Source of the DNA: a bacterium | Lineage (GTDB): Bacteria; UBP14; UBA6098; B30-G16 | Assembly (NCBI GenBank): GCA_030620455.1 | Contig: JAUXEQ010000118.1 | Location: forward strand, 1-5,371 | Direction of reading: 5' to 3' | DNA: 5,371 nucleotides | Part shown: piece after piece, positions 1-5,371 of the stretch | Position numbering within the stretch: position 1 is the first letter of the stretch | How the letters are laid out: every line of letters starts with the position of its first letter | Translations under genes and position numbers: made by a program | Notes under the pieces: model-generated | Databases searched by the model: none | Told to the model about the DNA's origin: nothing | Seen by the model: only the letters and a program-made list of their open reading frames with translations

Positions 1-394
1 CGGCATTGCACAGCTTCGTTTTCTCGTATATTCTTTTGCCTATAATATCGAAAACCTCGAATACAACTCGGCATGGATTCGAAAGGAAAAGATCGATGTG
101 GCACACGGAATTAAACGGGTTTGGAAATGGAGCAGAGATTTCGTGTTTCAATATTTTGTTTTTATTACCGGGTAGTTCGATAATTTTACAAGCTACTGTT
201 GTTCTGATAAATCCCGCTCTATTAACGCAACTTGAATCTTCAGAGATTCCTATTATAGGTTGTCCTATCGATGCTCTGTTAAAATTGATGCCGTCTGTCG
301 CTTTTCCACCGCCACTGTCCATGACTCTTACGGCTTCGGTTTGAGCGACACAAAAGACGGATAGCAGTAATATTGAAATGATGATTCTGTGCAT
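1..394 (-). CDS. Exported protein with PNPFN-type (T9SS-like) C-terminal module, partial
   Basis: The frame is open from an ATG at 394 to the left edge, giving 131 residues with the C-terminus missing. Residues 1-18 look like a Sec signal peptide: a short basic start, a hydrophobic stretch IIISILLLSVFCVA, then Q18. Residues 25-62 follow a pattern common in short secreted proteins of the FCB group (SGGG...GINFNRASIGQPIIG...NRAGFI). Residues 88-124 contain APFPNPFN followed by alternating hydrophobic strands and VFDIIGKRIYE, which resembles the beta-sandwich sorting/FlgD-like Ig module at the end of type IX secretion cargo. The start is supported by AAAGGA five bases upstream. The gene begins 40 bases after the stop of the repeat-protein gene, so the two are probably co-transcribed. 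Function beyond export and possible surface attachment is unknown. The type IX assignment is inference from the motif; no secretion machinery is visible here. Confidence 0.8.
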   Translation of the reverse strand, partial: MHRIIISILLLSVFCVAQTEAVRVMDSGGGKATDGINFNRASIGQPIIGISEDSSCVNRAGFIRTTVACKIIELPGNKNKILKHEISAPFPNPFNSVCHIDLFLSNPCRVVFEVFDIIGKRIYEKTKLCNA

Positions 395-399
395 TTTAT

Positions 400-405
400 T
401 CCTTT
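400..405 (-). promoter_or_regulatory. Ribosome binding site of the partial exported-protein gene
   Basis: AAAGGA reads on the minus strand five bases before the ATG at 394. It lies inside the 40-base AT-rich gap after the stop of the upstream gene. No terminator-like hairpin is visible in that gap, which favours co-transcription of the two genes. Confidence 0.6.
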
Positions 406-434
406 ATTTATTATATAATCTAATAACACAAAAA

Positions 435-3347
435 CTAGTCTGTCTCTTCCAAAAGAGCTACTGATTCTAATTTGTTGTTTTCCATATGCTTGATTTTTGC
501 GTGAATTTTATATGCAAATTTCGCTTGAGGATCGCCCTCGATTTGTCTTACGATGAAATAACTGTCATGTCTTTCAATTGTATATCTACCAATGTCGTCA
601 TACGGGGACAAGAAAACTTGCATAGGATTGTTAGAGTTAATTGTTACGCTCTGAATAAATTGCTTTGGAAGTTCGATCTTGCATTCACTATCCACAAGTT
701 GCGACTCCCCGATATGTTCGAGCCATCTTGCAGTAGAAGCAGATATGGGTGCAGTAACACCTTTGCCGGTTTTGTCCACGATGTAATTGTTAAAGCTATT
801 GCTGAAAACCTTGCAATCTCCACTAACTCTGAAAAGAGCATGTGGTGTGCCGTCACACACAAAGCAGTCACCGCCGGGACTATTAACCTCGACGCCATCA
901 TCCAATGGTGTGGTGATATTAATACCGTCTTCACCAGCAGCGGATATTTTTATTGCGTTGGTATGAGAATTAACTAAGCATATAGCGTCCTCATGAGAAT
1001 CGTAGATAAATAGACCATTAGCTTTTGGGGTTATAATTTGAATTCCATGTGTATCGGGATACAAAATTTGTATCCCGTGTCTTTCCGGTTGAGCAATAAT
1101 CAACCCAGTTCTTCCCGGATTCCATATTTCTATGCCGCTGTAATCGGGCTGGAAAATATACACTCCTGTAGAACCAGGATGGTCGATTCGGATCGCATGA
1201 TTGCCAGCGTTATCAATTATTATTGCATCGTGTGCAGTGCTATCGATAACAATGGCATGATAAACGGAATCGATATCTAGTCCTTTAAGAGCGTTTTTCA
1301 CTTGAAAACCCGTTTTGGTGCAGTTGGTAACTCTAAAACCAAACTTCACATTCCGACTTTCCACAGCGCAACTGCCTGCATTAGCGATATATATTCCATG
1401 ATTGCCCAGATTTGACATATTCAATCCTGTTTGCCTTGCGTTGCGAATTAGGATACCATTTACTTTGGCAGAATCTATTTGTATGCCATCATCCCTGGGA
1501 TAATAAATGTATATGCCGTCACTGTCGGGCTGGAACATGTAAATTCCATGATTCCCCGGATTACGAATGTGAATTGCATTATTGCCAGTGGACTCGATAG
1601 AAATTCCATAAGTAATTGCCGTGTCGATTGTCAAGCCGTTGCTTCCTGCCTTTCTAACTCTGAAACCATCTTCCCCAGGATGAAATGCATAAAAACCGTG
1701 TCTTACAGGATTTCTAACATAGACACCATATCGCCCAACATCCTCCATATAGATCCCGTCCTTGCCGGTTTCTGAGATTCGGACACCATGGCTATCGATA
1801 TCTGTCATGTTAAAACCATGCCTTTTGGGGTTTTCGAGAAAAATACCATCTTTACCGGGAGAATGTAAAAATAATGCGGAACTATCGCTTCCCCAGACTA
1901 CTAAACCTATATTTTTTGGATATCGGATATCTATACCATCCTCATAGGAGTTGAAAATAGATATCGCATCGTAACCGGTTTTAGAAATTTTAATACCGTT
2001 GTTCGCACAGGAGTCGATTACAATTCCTCGACGACCTATATCCACAAGTTCAATTCCGTCATGTGCTGGATTGTCTATAACAATAGCGGAAGACATTGAG
2101 TTAATTATTGACAAAGCATCCCCAATCGAGTTATCGATAATTAAGCCTTTTGCGGATGCTCGGATTATTTTCATGCCGTTTTGAACGGGAGAATCGATTA
2201 TAATTCCGTTGGCACTCGGATTAGAAATATTTATGCCTTCATTACCAGCATTAACAATAGAGATTCCGTTATCGTTTGGTTGATCGATATATATTCCGTT
2301 TCTTCCTGCCATTCGAACGTTAAGACCGTCTGCAAATGGAATATTCGCATAGAAGGCGTGATGACCTGCAGATTCGACGTGAATACCGATATTATTAGGC
2401 TCTATTATAAAAATTCCATATTTCCCTGCCGATTTTATTTCTATTCCATCGTTAGCGACGTCCTCGATTAATATTCCATCAGAAAACAGTGTGCCTTTCA
2501 AATGAATTTTTGCGGCGGGTGATTCTGTACCAATTCCAATATTTCCAGAGTCGGTCTGGAAAATAATGCTTGTCCCAAGAGTATCTATACCGTCCCATAT
2601 TGGAAGATATTTGTCGATGCCTGAGCCAAGGATTACATCGGTAGGATGTTTCGCTGTAATAGTGATAGAATCGCCATTCTGGTTAATCTCGATATTGTTT
2701 CCCTCGATGAATGTGGCTTGTTCTGTTAACCAAGGCGATGAGCTAACTCGCAACCTAACGAAACCGGTATCGTCTATCGAGTCTATCACGAATGGGATGT
2801 TAATCAAGTTCCACCAGCTAACTCTTGATCCTCCAGGGAATTGCAACGATGTTGTGTCGTAATAAGCACTAAGCGTATCCCAGCTAACTCTGCCTGTATC
2901 GTCTTTTGAGGGTATCCATTTACTAAGTGAATCACACCATTTAATAAGTTGTCCATCCGCAGCACCCATAGAGCTGATGTCTCGGGCATAATATGCGTAC
3001 GGACTTGCGGTAAGCTTGTATCTCGGGACAAGTTCTTCTCCTCTATCCACAGTGATTCCAAGCCAATAATCCATAGAGAAATCCACGGAATCTGGGAAGC
3101 GCGTTGCCGAACCGAGCAATGCATTATAAACACCGCTGGAGTCTATATCGATGTTGTGACCTTCCATCCATAAGTATGATCCACCGGTATCGACATCGTA
3201 AAGATAAAAATTTATTAAATGTGTTCCCACAATAGGTTCGCTAAATGCATCCTTAAGGACTGCCTGATAAGATATAGGTCCCGGTGGAATAGCAAAACAC
3301 ACTCCCATAAAGAGTAGTAACAATAAGCTGTTTATATGCTTTCTCAT
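435..3347 (-). CDS. Large exported decapeptide-repeat protein, fibre/adhesin-like
   Basis: 970 residues. The ATG at 3347 is chosen because AAAGGAG lies eight bases before it and it opens directly on a signal peptide (MRKHINS, then LLLLLFMGVCFA, likely cut after A19). A TTG at 3401 would add 18 residues in front of that signal. Residues 24-122 form a module typical of secreted fibre-like proteins (ISYQAVLKD, YWLGITVD, LVPRYKLTASPYAYYA). Residues 131-240 resemble tail-fibre linkers: GQLIKW...WIP, with RVSW twice and DDTG twice. NIGIGT with SPAAKIHLKG at 269-285 is a signature often seen in bacterial and phage fibre-like proteins. Residues 291-827 are about 54 units of ten residues. Residues 838-960 (FRVSGDCKVFSN, IGESQLVDSE, QVFLSPYDD, FAYKIHAKIKH) resemble an unnamed C-terminal module I recall from secreted repeat proteins. 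I see neither a PNPFN module nor an endosialidase-type chaperone. Likely a surface or secreted structural protein; ligand and anchoring are unknown. Confidence 0.88.
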   Translation of the reverse strand: MRKHINSLLLLLFMGVCFAIPPGPISYQAVLKDAFSEPIVGTHLINFYLYDVDTGGSYLWMEGHNIDIDSSGVYNALLGSATRFPDSVDFSMDYWLGITVDRGEELVPRYKLTASPYAYYARDISSMGAADGQLIKWCDSLSKWIPSKDDTGRVSWDTLSAYYDTTSLQFPGGSRVSWWNLINIPFVIDSIDDTGFVRLRVSSSPWLTEQATFIEGNNIEINQNGDSITITAKHPTDVILGSGIDKYLPIWDGIDTLGTSIIFQTDSGNIGIGTESPAAKIHLKGTLFSDGILIEDVANDGIEIKSAGKYGIFIIEPNNIGIHVESAGHHAFYANIPFADGLNVRMAGRNGIYIDQPNDNGISIVNAGNEGINISNPSANGIIIDSPVQNGMKIIRASAKGLIIDNSIGDALSIINSMSSAIVIDNPAHDGIELVDIGRRGIVIDSCANNGIKISKTGYDAISIFNSYEDGIDIRYPKNIGLVVWGSDSSALFLHSPGKDGIFLENPKRHGFNMTDIDSHGVRISETGKDGIYMEDVGRYGVYVRNPVRHGFYAFHPGEDGFRVRKAGSNGLTIDTAITYGISIESTGNNAIHIRNPGNHGIYMFQPDSDGIYIYYPRDDGIQIDSAKVNGILIRNARQTGLNMSNLGNHGIYIANAGSCAVESRNVKFGFRVTNCTKTGFQVKNALKGLDIDSVYHAIVIDSTAHDAIIIDNAGNHAIRIDHPGSTGVYIFQPDYSGIEIWNPGRTGLIIAQPERHGIQILYPDTHGIQIITPKANGLFIYDSHEDAICLVNSHTNAIKISAAGEDGINITTPLDDGVEVNSPGGDCFVCDGTPHALFRVSGDCKVFSNSFNNYIVDKTGKGVTAPISASTARWLEHIGESQLVDSECKIELPKQFIQSVTINSNNPMQVFLSPYDDIGRYTIERHDSYFIVRQIEGDPQAKFAYKIHAKIKHMENNKLESVALLEETD
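867..2477 (-). repeat. Array of about 54 decapeptide repeats (30-base coding period)
   Basis: This covers residues 291-827 of the large exported protein. The consensus unit is (G/A)-(I/L/V/F)-x-(I/V/M)-x-(N/D/S)-(P/A/S/T)-(G/x)-x-(D/N/H). By my count position 1 is G in 42 units and A in 12, position 7 is P in 22, and position 10 is D, N or H in about two thirds. Units 1-37 (residues 291-660) keep exact ten-residue spacing. Units 38-41 (661-697) include three of nine residues, and units 42-54 (698-827) return to ten. Two degenerate units follow at 828-844. Codons differ between copies, so the repeat is a protein-level pattern and not a recent DNA tandem repeat. Hydrophobic residues at positions 2 and 4 with a small residue at position 1 suggest one short beta-strand and a turn per unit, as in a beta-solenoid. 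That fold is inferred. Confidence 0.9.
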
Positions 3348-3355
3348 TATTTTAA

Positions 3356-3362
3356 CTCCTTT
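3356..3362 (-). promoter_or_regulatory. Ribosome binding site deciding the start of the repeat-protein gene
   Basis: AAAGGAG is followed by an eight-base spacer (TTAAAATA) and the ATG at 3347. The alternative upstream TTG at 3401 has no such site and would place a basic 18-residue extension before the signal peptide, so the ATG is preferred. Confidence 0.75.
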
Positions 3363-3510
3363 CCTTTGGACAGTTAAACGATATTTATGTAAAAACTGCA
3401 ACTAACTACCTCATTCAGAAAACTAAGGCGCAAGCTTTTTGCGTTTAATTCTAAGGTGATATTTCCTCCCAAATTAATTCTCTGAAAGAACAATTATTCT
3501 TCCATATATT

Positions 3511-3538
3511 AATATATACATAATTTGAGATTTGTGAA
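3511..3538 (-). promoter_or_regulatory. Possible sigma-70-type promoter for the repeat-protein gene
   Basis: On the minus strand TTCACA (3533-3538) and TATATT (3511-3516) are separated by 16 bases. Each resembles the -35 and -10 consensus. Transcription would start near 3504, giving a leader of roughly 155 bases. The surrounding DNA is very AT-rich, so a chance match is quite possible. Confidence 0.28.
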
Positions 3539-3547
3539 TAGGATAAG

Positions 3548-4198
3548 TTACTCGACCAAATGGATTCTTCTAATATCCTCGTCTGTGCCCATAATAACGA
3601 GAGTATCGTTTTCATTGATTCTGTCCATAGCTGACGGAATCATTTTTACTTCGTTTCCTCGTTTTATTAGCAAAACTTCGACACCATAATTTCTTCTCAG
3701 ATTGAGACCGAGTAATGTTTTGCCTTGAAAGGTTTTTGGAGTTAGGAATTCCACAATGGAATATCCGGGTAAAAGCGGAATGTGTTCGAGGATATTGGGG
3801 GAGATAATTTTCTGAGCCACTCTTAATGCCATATCCTCTTCGGGAAAAACCACAGTGGTTGCACCGACTAATTTTAGAATTCTACCGTGTTCGGGGCTTA
3901 TGCCCTTGACAATTATTGTTGGAATACCAAATTCCTTTAGAATAATCGTCGCCAAAACAGATGCTTCAAGTAAATCCCCCATAGATATAATTCCCACGTC
4001 GGCATCGGATAGACCGAGTGTAGATAGGGCTTTTTGGTCAGTGGCATCAGCTCTTATAGCATAAGCTACTTTATCCGAAATTGCCTCGACTTTACGTGGG
4101 TCCTTATCTATAGCGACAACTGGCATTCCTGCCTGCGAAAGTGTCGTTGCCACTTTTTTGCCAAATCGTCCCAAACCAACTATAACGAATTGACGCAT
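3548..4198 (-). CDS. ktrA: KtrA/TrkA-family potassium uptake regulatory subunit (RCK protein)
   Basis: 216 residues, the usual length of single-unit KtrA-type proteins and about half that of the duplicated TrkA of E. coli. These cytoplasmic proteins form rings that bind nucleotide and gate a membrane K+ channel partner (KtrB/TrkH). Residues 1-120 are the RCK N-terminal Rossmann domain: GLGRFG at 8-13 is the GxGxxG loop, and D31 in VVAIDKDP is the acidic residue expected to contact the ribose. ADATD is at 50-54, and EASVLATIILKEFGIP and VVFPEEDMALRVAQKI match the KtrA pattern closely. Residues about 142-216 form the RCK C-terminal domain (GYSIVEF, FQGKTLLGLNLRRNYGVEVL, NDTLVIMGTDEDI). A GAGGA six bases upstream supports the ATG at 4198. 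No ktrB/trkH gene lies in the window, on either side. The family is certain; the choice between the names ktrA and trkA is a matter of convention. Confidence 0.93.
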   Translation of the reverse strand: MRQFVIVGLGRFGKKVATTLSQAGMPVVAIDKDPRKVEAISDKVAYAIRADATDQKALSTLGLSDADVGIISMGDLLEASVLATIILKEFGIPTIIVKGISPEHGRILKLVGATTVVFPEEDMALRVAQKIISPNILEHIPLLPGYSIVEFLTPKTFQGKTLLGLNLRRNYGVEVLLIKRGNEVKMIPSAMDRINENDTLVIMGTDEDIRRIHLVE

Positions 4199-4204
4199 AT
4201 ATAT

Positions 4205-4209
4205 TCCTC
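4205..4209 (-). promoter_or_regulatory. Ribosome binding site of ktrA
   Basis: GAGGA reads on the minus strand six bases before the ATG at 4198. It sits at the end of a 78-base AT-rich gap after the phosphatidyltransferase stop, in which no strong terminator is seen. Confidence 0.65.
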
Positions 4210-4276
4210 GACTTTTCTAATTTTTAAATTCTATTTGCAATTCAAATAATTAAAGGTTTCAAAGCCTTAATGTTAT

Positions 4277-4918
4277 TCAATTTTCCATGTGTTTTAATCG
4301 ATTAATTTCCTCCTGTGATTTTACAGAGCTAATATTCTCATTGCTCGAAGGCAATCGAATATAACGAACAAGATAAAAAATCGATGAGATAAAGCTGAGA
4401 GCAAGGGCAATAATAATTAAGGACCATGCAACGGATTTCATTTTGGCTACAAGAATGATATAGGACAATCCCCAGAAAAGTGGTGCTATTTTTCCGTAAA
4501 TTACCGGTAATGGTGTGACTTTTTTCCTAATAACCATATCAGCTCCGAGAACGACAATTAGAACATCCCTAAAAACTAGAAAAGCTCCAATCCACCATGG
4601 AAGTTCACCTGTGACGAAAAAATATATTGCCAGAGAATTTATAATAATTTTATCTGATATAGGATCCATAATACTGCCATAGAAAGAGCATTGGTGAAGG
4701 TATCTGGCGATTAACCCATCCAGAATATCTGAAATAATCATTATTGAACCCACGACAATAGCCAGTGTATAACCGGCTGTTTCTCTTATGTTTAAAGAAT
4801 GTATTAAAACTGGAAGTAAAAGAATTCTTAGTATTGTCAGAAGGTTTGGTATCGTTAATGCTTTAGCGGATAAATTATCTAATTGCGTTGAGTTTGTTAT
4901 GTTGTTTCTATTTTTCAT
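4277..4918 (-). CDS. pgsA: CDP-alcohol phosphatidyltransferase, probable phosphatidylglycerophosphate synthase
   Basis: 213 residues from the ATG at 4918. It is an inner-membrane enzyme that most likely transfers the phosphatidyl group from CDP-diacylglycerol to glycerol-3-phosphate, the first step of phosphatidylglycerol synthesis. The family motif DxxDGxxARx8Gx3Dx3D is complete: D64, D67, G68, A71, R72, G81, D85 and D89; the aspartates bind metal and act in catalysis. IPNLLTILRI near the N-terminus is typical of PgsA, and several hydrophobic membrane segments follow. The hydrophilic tail of about 25 residues (RLPSSNENISS...) is unremarkable. The start is uncertain: ATG 4918, ATG 4942 (221 residues) and TTG 4987 (236 residues, three bases after the recN stop) are all in frame and none has a clear ribosome binding site. 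ATG 4918 is chosen because it leaves the shortest extension before the conserved IPNLLT. Other CDP-alcohol substrates cannot be excluded from sequence alone. Confidence 0.9.
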   Translation of the reverse strand: MKNRNNITNSTQLDNLSAKALTIPNLLTILRILLLPVLIHSLNIRETAGYTLAIVVGSIMIISDILDGLIARYLHQCSFYGSIMDPISDKIIINSLAIYFFVTGELPWWIGAFLVFRDVLIVVLGADMVIRKKVTPLPVIYGKIAPLFWGLSYIILVAKMKSVAWSLIIIALALSFISSIFYLVRYIRLPSSNENISSVKSQEEINRLKHMEN

Positions 4919-4990
4919 ATACGTATTAAAGAGAAATTGCATTTCTATGCAATTGTTTTTTTCAGCATACAATTCGAATTGAAACAATGA

Positions 4991-5371
4991 TTATTCTAAT
5001 GCGAGCATTCTTTGAAGCTCAGAATCTTGTTCAGTGCTGCTTAATGTTTTAGAATCGACATAAGTCATATTATCTTCGAGCCTTTTTGTTATTAAAGTAT
5101 GGTTTTGGGCAAATCGAGCAATTTGATGCAAATGTGTTATAACAATAACTTGTCTATTTTTCGATAACTTTTCGAGATGTTCTCCAACGCTTACCGCGGT
5201 TTGACCGCCTATACCAGAATCGATCTCGTCGAAAATTGTAGAGCTTGTATCGCTCCACTTTGGCATAGCAATTTTTATAGCCAGTCCTATACGAGATAAT
5301 TCACCTCCTGACGCAATCTTTCGCAACGGTTCAAACGGCATTCCGGGATTTGTTCGAATTATAAACTCGGC
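4991..5371 (-). CDS. recN: DNA repair ATPase RecN, C-terminal part
   Basis: 126 residues, open to the right edge, where the N-terminal three quarters are missing (full RecN is about 550 residues). RecN is an SMC-like ATPase acting at DNA double-strand breaks in recombinational repair. The fragment holds the C-terminal half of the ABC head. It begins FIIRTNPG with PLRKIASGGELSR, where SGGELSR at 21-27 is the ABC signature. TIFDEIDSGIGG follows, with Walker B D48 and catalytic E49 and then the D-loop. VIVITHLHQIA carries the H-loop histidine H80. The C-terminal ELQRMLALE is the usual RecN ending. The H82 after THL is proline in the THLPQVA form I know from most RecN proteins. No damage is visible in the part present. 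It lies upstream of pgsA and could share its transcript. Confidence 0.93.
   Translation of the reverse strand, partial: AEFIIRTNPGMPFEPLRKIASGGELSRIGLAIKIAMPKWSDTSSTIFDEIDSGIGGQTAVSVGEHLEKLSKNRQVIVITHLHQIARFAQNHTLITKRLEDNMTYVDSKTLSSTEQDSELQRMLALE

Larger units (their letters stand above)
3348..3547. other. Intergenic region between ktrA and the repeat-protein gene
   Basis: About 200 AT-rich bases without a convincing gene. On the minus strand it holds, in order, a possible promoter (3511-3538), an isolated GGGAGGAAAT with no usable start codon after it, two CCTTAG copies 28 bases apart flanking a short CGCAA/TTGCG inverted repeat, and the ribosome binding site of the repeat-protein gene. The length and the possible promoter suggest that the exported pair is transcribed separately from the housekeeping genes. 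Confidence 0.5.

Noticed and set aside
6..344. A 112-residue plus-strand frame at the left edge
   Set aside because: It is antisense to the partial exported-protein gene, which has a ribosome binding site, signal peptide and PNPFN module.
486..977. A 163-residue open frame on the plus strand, plus several shorter ones (1038-1280, 1479-1775, 2181-2471, 2566-2862)
   Set aside because: They lie antisense to the repeat-protein gene, show no recognisable domain, and are explained by the 30-base coding period of the opposite strand.
867..2477. Reading the array as pentapeptide repeats or RTX repeats
   Set aside because: The period is ten with hydrophobic residues at positions 2 and 4; there is no A(D/N)Lxx five-residue pattern and no GGxGxDxLx nonapeptide.
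867..2477. CRISPR-like array suggested by regular 30-base spacing
   Set aside because: There are no identical DNA repeats; the frame is open throughout and the regularity is at the protein level.
3285..3347. Lipoprotein signal in the repeat protein (MGVC before F18)
   Set aside because: The residue before C17 is V, which does not fit the lipobox requirement of G, A or S; a normal signal peptidase I site after A19 fits better.
3345..3401. TTG at 3401 as start of the repeat-protein gene
   Set aside because: It would put 18 polar and basic residues before the signal peptide and lacks a ribosome binding site, while the ATG at 3347 has a strong one.
3429..3443. Rho-independent terminator after ktrA
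   Set aside because: The stem is only five base pairs and no run of T follows on the minus strand.
4253..4268. Terminator-like hairpin between pgsA and ktrA (AAGG...CCTT)
   Set aside because: Short, mismatched, AT-rich stem without a proper T run; it would not be expected to stop transcription.

Overview
This AT-rich window carries five genes, all on the minus strand and none overlapping. The organism cannot be named from it. A C-terminal module with a PNPFN motif like those of Bacteroidota/FCB-type secreted proteins, together with a fibre-like secreted protein, points by inference to the FCB group or an allied candidate phylum such as Cloacimonadota, Marinimicrobia or WOR-3.

In transcription order (right to left), the right third holds housekeeping genes. 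These are the C-terminal end of the DNA-repair ATPase RecN (cut by the window edge), a CDP-alcohol phosphatidyltransferase of the PgsA type with an intact catalytic motif, and a KtrA/TrkA-type RCK subunit that gates a potassium channel partner not present here. Gaps are short (about 70-80 bases), so they could be one transcript.

After a gap of about 200 bases with a possible promoter, the left two thirds hold a secretion-related pair. The first is a 970-residue exported protein. Its centre is an array of about 54 ten-residue repeats of the form G-I-x-I-x-N-(P/A)-G-x-(D/N/H). In front of the array are a fibre-type N-terminal module and an NIGIGT...P..KIHLKG signature, and behind it is a separate C-terminal module. 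Forty bases downstream starts a second exported protein with a PNPFN-type C-terminal module, cut by the left window edge.

The repeat protein is the unusual item. The array keeps exact ten-residue register for 37 consecutive units, then contains a cluster with nine-residue units, then returns to ten. It fits no repeat family I can name and looks like a long beta-solenoid or surface fibre. I see no RNA genes, mobile elements, CRISPR arrays or defence system.
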